DNA of 64,000 nucleotides from Salinicoccus cyprini. Lineage in GTDB: Bacteria > Bacillota > Bacilli > Staphylococcales > Salinicoccaceae. Position numbers and translations under genes: made by a program. The DNA lies in contig NZ_VMSJ01000001.1 in NCBI RefSeq assembly GCF_007713705.1, positions 186,001-250,000 on the forward strand. The letters run 5' to 3'. This document shows, in pieces, positions 1-8,404 of this stretch; positions within the stretch are counted from its first letter, which is position 1, and every line of letters starts with the position of its first letter. The notes under the pieces were generated by a model. It saw only the letters and a list, made by a program, of their open reading frames with translations, was not told where the DNA came from and ran no database searches.

Positions 1-1
1 A

Positions 2-934
2 CTCGAGGAACGGTTCAATTCAAGGCATGCTTATGGTTTGATCAACTATTATAGAGATGAAAAGGGATATAAGCATGCGCTCCATATCAAGTCCACAGTT
101 TTTGGCATGGGCAAAGCGGATTTCAAAAAGAGTTTGGATCAGAGTGAAGAGACGCTTGATTTCTATAAGAAATGTGTACATGGTCTACCTAAAAACTTCG
201 AAAAAAACTATGATGTCGAACATGAAATAGAAAATTATTTCAAAAGAAACCTTGTAGAAGCGAACGTTACAAAAGGCAGACATTACTTTGACCTTTTCCA
301 CCTGGAATCCAGAATGGGTAACTGGCATAGTACTTTAACATTGGAAACAGATCCGGAAGTGGATGAATTTATCTTTATGAATACCAGAAAGATGATTGAT
401 TTGATGCAGCAACCTGGATTGAGAGAAAGAAGAAACTTTGAATTCTACAAAACAATCATCAATCACTTCTGGCCGGTTCTGCTGCATTTCGGTATCAACC
501 AGGAAAAAAATGCATATGAACGTGCTCGGGATAAGGGGATGGACGACCAGCGTTCAATAGCAATCGAAGGCCTTGTGATTCATACTGATGAAAGTATGGA
601 AATCAAACATTCTGAAGGAAATAAATATCACATCAGACCTGGGGATAACCGAACAAAAGCAGAAAACATCAATTATTTTACAATGAGAAGCAGTAATGAA
701 ATGCCAGTAAAGGTATCAGTGAAGGGTTTGTATAGCAATCCAAAAGGCAAAGGCATCATAAAGGTGATTATCAGAAGTGTTGATACACATGATGTCTATG
801 ACATGACAAGTTTGAATGAACCATTAATGCTGGAGGTCGGTCCATCTTCTTACACAGTAATGGTACTCTATAATAGAGACTATGATAAGAAGTCGTGGCA
901 AGAAGCAGGTAAATTGGAAATAGAAAGATTATAG
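2..934 (+). CDS. Asparagine-synthetase-like amide ligase, C-terminal part (5' end outside window)
   Basis: The reading frame is open from base 2, so the gene begins upstream of the window and about 310 C-terminal residues are visible. It matches the C-terminal half of the complete asparagine-synthetase-like protein at 20660-22504: both carry a LHIKSTV-x-x-x-GK segment, an LESR(M/L)GN segment and a WPVL motif. By analogy it is an ATP-pyrophosphatase-type enzyme that would activate a carboxyl group as an acyl-adenylate and form an amide; the ATP-binding loop lies outside the window. The last 110 residues or so form a separate, probably beta-rich domain also present in the 20660 protein. It is followed by a hydrolase and an ATP-grasp ligase in the same direction. 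Family assignment rests on paralogy inside the window; substrate is unknown. Confidence 0.75.
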   Translation, partial: LEERFNSRHAYGLINYYRDEKGYKHALHIKSTVFGMGKADFKKSLDQSEETLDFYKKCVHGLPKNFEKNYDVEHEIENYFKRNLVEANVTKGRHYFDLFHLESRMGNWHSTLTLETDPEVDEFIFMNTRKMIDLMQQPGLRERRNFEFYKTIINHFWPVLLHFGINQEKNAYERARDKGMDDQRSIAIEGLVIHTDESMEIKHSEGNKYHIRPGDNRTKAENINYFTMRSSNEMPVKVSVKGLYSNPKGKGIIKVIIRSVDTHDVYDMTSLNEPLMLEVGPSSYTVMVLYNRDYDKKSWQEAGKLEIERL

Positions 935-1002
935 AGAAATACATTTTCGCATTTTAAATAAGATATTCAATCCATATGAATATCTATCATGTGAGGTAGA
1001 CG

Positions 1003-1818
1003 ATGAAATATACGATTGATGATATAGACCAGCTCGACGCATTGGAATGGAAATATGATGAGCAGATTCACATTGTTTTCGACAGCGGCATGATGCAATA
1101 CAATTTTCTAGTGTATCTGAAAGAACAATATGAAAACTTTCTGGTGCTATCCAACGGAGCGGTCGACATTACGAAAAAGACACCGCCCGTTTTCATGAGG
1201 AGTAAATGGATAGAAGACCTGCCATGTTCTCTGGTTTTCCTTGATGATCCAACCATTCATGATATCGGTATGAAACTTGGTTGGGGACAGGGAAGACAAG
1301 AAGAATTTGCATTGGAAGTGTATGACATGATCATAAAGAAGATTGCAGCATTACACAGTGTTGAGACAGATCATATATACTATTATGGTTCTTCTGCTGG
1401 TGGGTTCATGTCCATGGTTCTTGCTTCAATGCATAAAGGCACAAAAGCAATTGTAAACAACCCCCAGACAGATGTAAAAAGGTATCACGAACCTCTCTCG
1501 AAACCTCTCATTGAAGAGATATATGGCAGTATTGAAGCAGCTTATGATCAATATGTCCATCGCTTAAGAGTAGCAGATGCATTTGAACATTATGGGAATA
1601 CTCCCGAGGTACACTACTGTCAGAACAGATTGTGTGTCTCAGATATGAAGCGGCACTATACTCCCTTCCTTGCTGACATGAGTACAAGGAAACTTGGTCT
1701 GGGACAGCTGCAACTTTATTTATATCATGACAAGAAAGCCGGGCATAATCCGCTTGGCAAAGAAAGAACGATTCATTTAATCAAAAGTGTTTTTCTTCAA
1801 TATCAAGATGAGCAGTAG
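1003..1818 (+). CDS. Alpha/beta-hydrolase-like esterase or acyltransferase
   Basis: This 271-residue protein has a nucleophile-elbow motif GSSAGG near residue 130, followed by a hydrophobic helix, and a likely catalytic His in AGHNPLG near the C-terminus, the layout of an alpha/beta hydrolase. There is no signal peptide or membrane segment, so it probably acts in the cytoplasm. A GAGG ribosome site precedes the ATG. It sits between an asparagine-synthetase-like gene and an ATP-grasp gene, the place held by a heparinase-like gene at 22528-24126, so it may modify or trim the same glycan. It distantly recalls Asp2 of accessory Sec loci, a glycan O-acetyltransferase with this fold, but I cannot establish that from sequence alone. 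Substrate unknown. Confidence 0.6.
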   Translation: MKYTIDDIDQLDALEWKYDEQIHIVFDSGMMQYNFLVYLKEQYENFLVLSNGAVDITKKTPPVFMRSKWIEDLPCSLVFLDDPTIHDIGMKLGWGQGRQEEFALEVYDMIIKKIAALHSVETDHIYYYGSSAGGFMSMVLASMHKGTKAIVNNPQTDVKRYHEPLSKPLIEEIYGSIEAAYDQYVHRLRVADAFEHYGNTPEVHYCQNRLCVSDMKRHYTPFLADMSTRKLGLGQLQLYLYHDKKAGHNPLGKERTIHLIKSVFLQYQDEQ

Positions 1819-1850
1819 GAAAACTCTGCAGATGAGAGGGGAATCTGATT

Positions 1851-3038
1851 TTGAAAAGTAAAGATTTACTTTATGTATATGAAACGATACCTTACCAGCA
1901 GAAAAATATCTATCCATCGGATCTCAATACCAACACGATACTTCAAGTGGACGATGCCATGAAGAAGTATGGGTTTGAAAATAAAGTGAAGAAACTGAAG
2001 ACGGGCCACTTTGCTATTGATATGAAAAGGGAAGATGGCAGTAGAATTGCTACTTTGAAAAATCCGATCTATCCGACGAATTCACAGGCAGGACGTAAGA
2101 TTGCAATTGATAAATACAAGACTGAAAATTTTCTGAGCAAAGCGGGTCTCCGTACAACAAAATCCAAAGTATATACGTCTGATGAAATGGATAGAGCCAG
2201 GAATGAAGCTTACAGTAGTGGAGCTGAAGGTGTAGTGATCAAACCTTTGGATATGTCGCTTGGCAAAGGTGTATTTGTCAATGTTGCTGAAGATGATTTT
2301 GATTTCTACTGGAAAGAATGCACTGCAGTAATGGCTAAAACAAGCAGGGAAACGTATCATATAATGGTGCAGGAGTTCATGGAAGGGTTTGAGGTCCGTG
2401 CAACAATTATTGAAGGCAACCTCATCTCTGTAGTTGCCAGAGTGCCAGCTTTTGTAAAAGGCGATGGTGCAAAATCCATAGATGTCCTCATTGATGAGAA
2501 GAACGAATCCAGAAAGGAATGTGGGTATTTAAGTAAACACCAGATCAAGAAGAGCGATTCAGTTAAAACTTTTCTTAAAAATTCCGGGCTTACCTTGGAC
2601 AGTATTCCTGAGAAGGATGAGTATATACTTTTGATCTCCGTATCGAACACTTCTCTTGGTGGAGAAGTGATAGAGATAACAGAATTGGTGAGTAAAGAAA
2701 TAAAAGAACTGGCTTTGAATGCTTTAGCTGCACTGCCGGGCATGTACTGTGGAGGCATCGACATCATGGTCAGAAACTTTGATGATACAGAACCGGGTGT
2801 CATTGAAATCAATCCATTCCCTGTACTTTCGCTGACCATGTTTCCGACATATGGCCAACCTGCGAAACCGGCTGACTACTTTGTAAATGCTTTTTATACT
2901 AAAGATGCTTTGATTAATGGATATCAGAGTAAAGCCGATTCTGATGGTGTAGATAAATATGTGCGTAACTACATGCGGTATCATGACAGGCAGCAGCGCA
3001 TGTACTTGAATCAGTTTGCAACCAACAACCAGCAGTAA
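1851..3038 (+). CDS. ATP-grasp amide ligase, cyanophycin-synthetase-like (copy 1)
   Basis: 395 residues, starting at TTG behind a GAGGGG ribosome site. ATP-grasp features are seen in order: KPLDMSLGKGV at residues 131-141 (nucleotide-binding Lys and Gly-rich loop), VQEFMEGFEVR at 173-183, RVPAFVKGDG at 197-206 with a following Ile/Leu-Ile segment, and the metal-binding EINP at 319-322. The RVPA-x-x-x-GDG segment resembles the ATP-grasp part of cyanophycin synthetase and GshF, enzymes that activate a carboxylate as acyl phosphate and join it to an amine. Paralogs lie at 24168 and 27255. Its place after an asparagine-synthetase-like gene suggests it attaches an amino acid or amine to a glycan or glycan precursor. 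Substrates cannot be read from the sequence. Confidence 0.75.
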   Translation: MKSKDLLYVYETIPYQQKNIYPSDLNTNTILQVDDAMKKYGFENKVKKLKTGHFAIDMKREDGSRIATLKNPIYPTNSQAGRKIAIDKYKTENFLSKAGLRTTKSKVYTSDEMDRARNEAYSSGAEGVVIKPLDMSLGKGVFVNVAEDDFDFYWKECTAVMAKTSRETYHIMVQEFMEGFEVRATIIEGNLISVVARVPAFVKGDGAKSIDVLIDEKNESRKECGYLSKHQIKKSDSVKTFLKNSGLTLDSIPEKDEYILLISVSNTSLGGEVIEITELVSKEIKELALNALAALPGMYCGGIDIMVRNFDDTEPGVIEINPFPVLSLTMFPTYGQPAKPADYFVNAFYTKDALINGYQSKADSDGVDKYVRNYMRYHDRQQRMYLNQFATNNQQ

Positions 3039-3059
3039 CCTTTATTTTGCTCTATTATC

Positions 3060-3097
3060 AAACCAGTAGCCTATCGATCCGAGTAGCTGCTGGTTTT
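3060..3097 (+). terminator. Intrinsic terminator after the first ATP-grasp gene
   Basis: An 11-base arm AAACCAGTAGC (3060-3070) pairs with GCTGCTGGTTT (3086-3096), with one G-T pair, and is followed by a short T run. It closes the 1-3038 gene group. Confidence 0.65.
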
Positions 3098-3228
3098 ATA
3101 TTTTGACGCTTTACTAATATAATATACATATGGAATGATCATACGAAAACATCGTTTGAGCTTTTATTTTCCAAGTCGGACGTAAAAGAACCTTGCCAGC
3201 ATATAAAAAAGAAATGATGAAGGTGCAT

Positions 3229-4407
3229 ATGAAAATACTACTTGTAACTCAAAATTTTTATCCGGAAATAGGGTCGGGAGCAAATCGATTTAAGAATCTA
3301 TACTTGCAATTTGCCAAAAATCATACGGTCGATGTTCTGACTACGCATCCTTCATATCCGAATCCTTCCATGTATGAAGATTGGAAATACTGGAACGAGC
3401 CTGATATCAACGACTCAAATAATATTATGAGATTGAAGATGCGAAGTGATAAGCAGGGGAGTTCGATGGTGTCTCGTCTGGTATACTATTTTGAGCTTTC
3501 CTATAAGATAAGAACCTACATTAAGGAATATCAGCAGGAATATGATGCAATCTATATAACAACTCCTAATATTTTCATCCCATGGGCTTCTCTGTTCTTT
3601 CAGAAGAAAGTTAAAAAGACGCAAAGAATCCTTGAAGTCAGGGATTTATGGCCAGATAGCGTAAAAGACATTGAAAAAATGAATATAGACAAAATATATC
3701 CGCTATTGAAGTTTTTGGAAAAACAGATGTATAAAAAAGCGGATAAGATTGTGATTAATAATGAAGGGTTCAGAGCACATATTGCCAAGATGGCACCTTT
3801 GAAACAACAACTCTTCATTCCCAATGGATTTTCACAGGAAGAAGTGGATTTCAGGCCACAACCTGATGATTTTAAAGTGATCTACACAGGAAATATCGGC
3901 TTCGCACAAAGTTATGAACAGCTAATTGAAGTGGCTGGTCTTTTGGAAAGCAAAGAAATCACCTTCAATGTTATCGGCTACGGCGTAAATGCTCACAAAT
4001 TCAACAACTTTATAAAAGAAAATAATTACAAGTATGTTCATACATTTCATGAAAAGAATCGCTCGGAGTGTCTGGAAATGATTCGTACGCACAGCATCCA
4101 GCTTTCTCTTCTCAAAGAAAGTGATGTCTTTTTAAACGTGCTTCCTGGAAAAGTGGTGGACGGTATCGGTTGTGGCATCCCGGTTGTAACGAATCTTGGG
4201 GGGTATACTAACAGACTGATCAATGACTACGAGGTAGGGTTTGCAAAAGAAAAGGCGACAGCAGCAGAAATTGTTGCAGCTATTGAAGAGATTAAAAAAG
4301 ATGATTTGCTGGAGAAGCGCTACAGAGAAAATTCCAGGAAACTGTTGAATGAGAAGTTCTTGTGGGAAAAGAATATGAATCGCTTGTCTCAATTCATCAT
4401 GAAATAA
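3229..4407 (+). CDS. Glycosyltransferase family 4 (WcaI/WbuB-like)
   Basis: About 392 residues. The frame is open from a TTG at 3193, but I prefer the ATG at 3229 because AAGGTG lies just upstream and the protein then begins with the typical GT4 N-terminus KILLVTQNFYPEIGSG. Other GT4 marks are EVRDLWPDS in the middle and a C-terminal sugar-nucleotide domain with YTGNIG and a segment near DGIGCGIPVV. It is expected to transfer a sugar from a nucleotide sugar to a lipid-linked or protein-linked acceptor at the cytoplasmic side. Donor and acceptor are unknown. It stands between a terminator and a new promoter, so it may be transcribed alone. Confidence 0.8.
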   Translation: MKILLVTQNFYPEIGSGANRFKNLYLQFAKNHTVDVLTTHPSYPNPSMYEDWKYWNEPDINDSNNIMRLKMRSDKQGSSMVSRLVYYFELSYKIRTYIKEYQQEYDAIYITTPNIFIPWASLFFQKKVKKTQRILEVRDLWPDSVKDIEKMNIDKIYPLLKFLEKQMYKKADKIVINNEGFRAHIAKMAPLKQQLFIPNGFSQEEVDFRPQPDDFKVIYTGNIGFAQSYEQLIEVAGLLESKEITFNVIGYGVNAHKFNNFIKENNYKYVHTFHEKNRSECLEMIRTHSIQLSLLKESDVFLNVLPGKVVDGIGCGIPVVTNLGGYTNRLINDYEVGFAKEKATAAEIVAAIEEIKKDDLLEKRYRENSRKLLNEKFLWEKNMNRLSQFIMK

Positions 4408-4431
4408 GCATATGTTTTATAAAGTATAACG

Positions 4432-4458
4432 TTGGATAATAGAATAATATGGTAGAAT
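4432..4458 (+). promoter_or_regulatory. Probable promoter of the TPR-GT4 operon
   Basis: TTGGAT (4432-4437) lies 15 bases before TAGAAT (4453-4458), which has an extended -10 TG at 4450-4451. It precedes the operon 4545-11035. Confidence 0.35.
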
Positions 4459-4544
4459 ATGCATATAGAATATTCAAATTAAATTTTATAAATTGAAGTT
4501 GCAGTATCAGCAGCAACATAGTGTCAGAGGAGATAGAGAAGAAT

Positions 4545-7352
4545 ATGAGATACCTGATAGGCGTATTATCCTATACAACATTAAAAATGAATATGAATTC
4601 CATCTCCAGATTTTTCTTACAAAGTGGTCTCACAGGAAAACTGGGCTTGAGAGAGCCGGTACTAAGTATATATCTGAGAAAATCACTTCACACTACACTA
4701 ACTGACTACCTGAGCAATCTGAATATTGAAGAGAACTATAAATCCTATTTGAAAGCAATTGTTCTAAAACATGAGAAGAATTATAAGGAAGCCTCCTCAT
4801 TGATTGCAAAAATTGATGATAGTAAAATCATCAATTTTAAAACGCGGTTACTGTATGACAGGAAAGCAATCAGCAGTCTCGTGGCTCTATCGAACAAAGG
4901 GGAGGATGTGCTTGCTCAGTTAACGGCAGAGCAGCAGGTCAACCTGGTCAGCTATCTGACTTCCAGGAACATGTATGATACAGTCGAACAGATGATCCAG
5001 CAGTCCGAAGCAGATAAAGAATACTTGATTCAACAGCTTGAAGCCGACAGAGAGAATGTATATTTGAAATACTCGTGGAATTCGTATGTCGAGAAAGTCT
5101 TGGAAATACATAGTCATATACCGTTAAGTGTCAAAACATATAGAAACAAGATCGATGCACAAGATAGTCAGATGAGAAACCTTGGCTACGTCCTTCTTGT
5201 GAATCACTACTATCAAAAGGAGGCCTACTTTAATACCCTGAATAACGAAGTAGTGCCTTTCTTCAAAGATAAGGTCGAGCTCTACCAATATATAGAGCCT
5301 GCTGCGCTACATACTTTCGATTTCAAAATAGATGAAGATAACACTAAAGGACTTCAACTGCAGAAAATATTAAACTACTATCATACAGAAACACACTCGA
5401 AACACATGATGAAGTCGATACTGGAACTGATTCCGGAAGTCAACCTGAACCATCAGCACCTGATGTCTTTAAGAAGAATGATTGTAGAAGGTCATTTGAA
5501 TATAAGAGATAAAGGCTTCGAATCACTTTTCAAAAAGGATAGGAGGTTGCATACTATTTTCCACTATCCGAAGCTGTTTCTGGAAAATAGCGTTAAAGAT
5601 GAAGTCGATTCATTTATACACCAGAATTTGCCGTTAAGAGATCGAAAGAAGATATATACCCATGTTATAAAGCAGCTGATACTGATTAAGCAGCCTATGA
5701 AGCTGCCTTCACATTTTGTCGACTACTTGGAGAGTACCCATGATAAACGTCTGGCCAACGCATATGTTCTGGCACGTCATTACTATAATGTTCCAGACCA
5801 AGAAGCAAGAGAAGAGATGATTCAAGGGCGAACGGTAGATAAGCAGTTTAAACTCCGTCTATACTTGGCGAAGTACCTCTTTCATTTCAAAATGTACGAA
5901 CAGTCACTTTATGAAACGAAGCAAGCATCATTGATCAAACCGAATCATCCGGACGTAATTCGTAACTTCATAAGAAATTACCATATCATGGGCAATATCA
6001 CTGAACGGTATAAGAGTGTACTGAAAATGAAAAAAAGCCATTCTGCAAGGCTTTATCAAGGTGAATATGAAATAGCAAAACATGAATACGAATTGTTCAA
6101 TCACGAGTGGCAGCTTAACAAAACATACGAACCTGTAGAAGGAACGGATGATAAAAGCATATTATTTGTCCTTAATAAAGCACTGCCTGTCCTTAATGGT
6201 TATACAATACGCTCTCATGAGATGATTTCAGGTATCAGGAACAGGGGTTACAGGCCGATTGTCGCAACGCGTCTGGGGTGGTCACCAGAACATGATGGTT
6301 ACAAGAAGCCCGACAAGCAAATTGGGGATATACCTACCTATTATCTTGATCGCTCTGAAAAATACTTAAGCAATAAAACACCCTTAAGTAGATACTTCAG
6401 TGTATATGCTGATGAAGTATATAAAGTGATCAAAAAAGAAAAGCCGAGTATTATCCACGCTGCATCGAACTTTCAGAATGCTTTACCTGCACTTAAAGTT
6501 GCGCAATCACTTGGTTTAAAATCCATATATGAAGTAAGGGGACTGTGGCACTATACTCAGAGCGAAAAAAATCCTGATTTTTATAGGTCTGAGAGATTTA
6601 AAATGCAAGATGATTATGAAATCATCTGTTGCAAAGTGGCTGATGAAGTGACATGCATCAGTGAAAGTCTCAAAAACTATCTGGTAGAAAAAGGTATTCC
6701 AAAAGAGAAGATCACTGTAATTCCGAATGGTGTAGACACAAACGTATTGAAACCGATACCCAAAGCAGTGGATATCATTGATAAGTATGAACTTGAAAAC
6801 AGTACAGTCATCGGTTTTATCGGTTCTTTGACTAGTTATGAAGGTATAGAGTTTATATTTGAAGCAATGAAAGAAATCAATAATAGGAAAAAGAAAAAAA
6901 ATTACTTCAAATTCCTTATTGTAGGAGACGGCAGCTATCGATCGAAATTGGAACAGAAAGTAAAAGAACTGGAAATTGAAGAAGATGTGATCTTTGTCGG
7001 TAGGGTTCCACGGGAAGAAGTGATTGATTTTTATTCTGTTATTGATATCGCACCATTTCCGAGAAAGAATGACCCCGTTTGTCAACTTGTCACACCAATC
7101 AAAACTTATGAAGCCATGGCAATGGAAAAGAAAGTAATTGTCAGTGATGTGGATGCTTTGAAAGAGATGGTTAAAGAAGGTGTAAATGGCAGGCTTTTTA
7201 AAGCGGAAAATGTAAATGAATTAAAAGAAACGATATTGAAAATAGCTGAAGATAAAAAAATCGGCGCCGAATCAAGAGATTGGGTAGTCAAACATAGAGA
7301 ATGGAAGATACTGTTAAGTAAATTGATTCCACTCTATGAGAAAGCAAGTTAA
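4545..7352 (+). CDS. Fusion of a helical-repeat (TPR-like) domain and a GT4 glycosyltransferase
   Basis: About 935 residues. A GTG at 4521 is possible, but the ATG at 4545 follows purine-rich GGAGATAGAGAAG and is preferred. Residues 1-530 are alpha-helical with no signal peptide; the stretch near residues 430-510 reads like TPR repeats (a pattern ending in SLIKPNHPDV). From about residue 536 to the end is a complete GT4 enzyme: a glycine-rich N-terminal domain beginning LFVLNKALPVLNGY, YEVRGLW, VIPNGVD, GFIGSLTSYEG and TYEAMAMEKKV (the donor-binding acidic motif). The repeat domain may dock partner proteins or a protein acceptor. The gene starts an operon with the next two genes. A cytoplasmic protein-glycosylation role is possible but unproven. 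Confidence 0.8.
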   Translation: MRYLIGVLSYTTLKMNMNSISRFFLQSGLTGKLGLREPVLSIYLRKSLHTTLTDYLSNLNIEENYKSYLKAIVLKHEKNYKEASSLIAKIDDSKIINFKTRLLYDRKAISSLVALSNKGEDVLAQLTAEQQVNLVSYLTSRNMYDTVEQMIQQSEADKEYLIQQLEADRENVYLKYSWNSYVEKVLEIHSHIPLSVKTYRNKIDAQDSQMRNLGYVLLVNHYYQKEAYFNTLNNEVVPFFKDKVELYQYIEPAALHTFDFKIDEDNTKGLQLQKILNYYHTETHSKHMMKSILELIPEVNLNHQHLMSLRRMIVEGHLNIRDKGFESLFKKDRRLHTIFHYPKLFLENSVKDEVDSFIHQNLPLRDRKKIYTHVIKQLILIKQPMKLPSHFVDYLESTHDKRLANAYVLARHYYNVPDQEAREEMIQGRTVDKQFKLRLYLAKYLFHFKMYEQSLYETKQASLIKPNHPDVIRNFIRNYHIMGNITERYKSVLKMKKSHSARLYQGEYEIAKHEYELFNHEWQLNKTYEPVEGTDDKSILFVLNKALPVLNGYTIRSHEMISGIRNRGYRPIVATRLGWSPEHDGYKKPDKQIGDIPTYYLDRSEKYLSNKTPLSRYFSVYADEVYKVIKKEKPSIIHAASNFQNALPALKVAQSLGLKSIYEVRGLWHYTQSEKNPDFYRSERFKMQDDYEIICCKVADEVTCISESLKNYLVEKGIPKEKITVIPNGVDTNVLKPIPKAVDIIDKYELENSTVIGFIGSLTSYEGIEFIFEAMKEINNRKKKKNYFKFLIVGDGSYRSKLEQKVKELEIEEDVIFVGRVPREEVIDFYSVIDIAPFPRKNDPVCQLVTPIKTYEAMAMEKKVIVSDVDALKEMVKEGVNGRLFKAENVNELKETILKIAEDKKIGAESRDWVVKHREWKILLSKLIPLYEKAS

Positions 7353-7364
7353 AGGGGGAAAATA

Positions 7365-8393
7365 ATGGAACATAAAGTTGATAAATACTTCCGGTTTATA
7401 AGAAATTTCAATGTAAGTCATCATGTATGGATATACGAATCTCAAAACAGACCGCTGTTGCAATCTATCCATTCAATAAAGAAGGTTGGTGACCTTAAGC
7501 ATTATCAAAAGAAAATAGCTAGGGTACTCGCATTTAAATCTCACAAAAAAAAGAACTATTATTATCTTGAAGCAGATGGTAAAGAAATTGGATGGGCAGA
7601 ACTAAAAACATCACCAGTCATCTACTCCAAACCGAAAGAGCACGTCAAGTTGAATATCGACAAGTTTATGGAAAACCAGGAGAAGCAGATTTTCATCGTT
7701 TCTAAAAATAATCTCAGTCTGATTAAAGATCAAATGCTGGATTCAAGATTTACGATGATTAAAGATGGTGTTCAGTATGAAGCGCTATTCAAAAAAAACC
7801 GACATCAAGGATGGTTTTCTTCGGATACCCTGATAAGATCGGAAAAGGCCAATATAAAAGTAAACGATTACGATAAACAACTTCAGTTATTCGAGTTCAA
7901 CAACTTGACGAGTGAAGTGAAAATCGACGAGGATAAGATATTTCCAATAACTATCGTGCATATGTTTAGAGAAATTAATCTCGCAAAAGTCAAGACAGGT
8001 ATGGGAAGTTTTTGGACTGATATGACTTATTTGAAATATAACCTTTCTGATATCCCAGATTATGAACCTGCCTATAATTTTGATGAAACAGTTGTTTATG
8101 ATCTTATTCAAAATATTTCTGAAGAGCGTAAAATGATAATGAATCTCGTAGAAAGATTGAATAACCAATATATTAATAGTGAGGTACAGATCGAACCAGG
8201 TGATCAATTCAAATCGGAACAAGAACAATTAAAGCATATTCCTGAGATAATTGATGAAACAGAAAAAGAACAGATGTTGAAAGAAAATGAGCAATTGAAA
8301 AAGAGGAATATGGCTTTGGAACAGAAGTATAAAAATTTGAAGAACTCCACGCTGGGAAAAATGCAAACAAAATATTGGCAAATGCGTAAGTAG
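7365..8393 (+). CDS. GW/SH3-like module protein with C-terminal coiled coil
   Basis: 342 residues behind a strong AAGGGGG site, 12 bases after the GT4 fusion. I do not recognise a catalytic domain. Two segments resemble GW (SH3-like) modules: one near residues 45-80 with YYYLEADGK-x-IGW, and one near residues 120-150 ending in QGWFSSD. The last 65 residues are a charged coiled coil ending in a basic LGKMQTKYW tail like those found at the ends of some surface-glycan glycosyltransferases. There is no signal peptide, so the GW-like modules would be inside the cell. It may be a scaffold or regulator for the two flanking glycosyltransferases. Function is not assigned. Confidence 0.5.
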   Translation: MEHKVDKYFRFIRNFNVSHHVWIYESQNRPLLQSIHSIKKVGDLKHYQKKIARVLAFKSHKKKNYYYLEADGKEIGWAELKTSPVIYSKPKEHVKLNIDKFMENQEKQIFIVSKNNLSLIKDQMLDSRFTMIKDGVQYEALFKKNRHQGWFSSDTLIRSEKANIKVNDYDKQLQLFEFNNLTSEVKIDEDKIFPITIVHMFREINLAKVKTGMGSFWTDMTYLKYNLSDIPDYEPAYNFDETVVYDLIQNISEERKMIMNLVERLNNQYINSEVQIEPGDQFKSEQEQLKHIPEIIDETEKEQMLKENEQLKKRNMALEQKYKNLKNSTLGKMQTKYWQMRK

Positions 8394-8404
8394 GTGTATA
8401 TATA

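Noticed and set aside
3103-3130. Promoter TTGACG with nearby TATAAT before the 3229 gene
   Set aside because: The two boxes are only 9 bases apart; a weaker TACATA at 16 bases is possible but not convincing enough to list.
4493-4705. Short open frame overlapping the start of the TPR-GT4 gene
   Set aside because: Different frame over the same start region, with no family match; the GT4 fusion explains the sequence.
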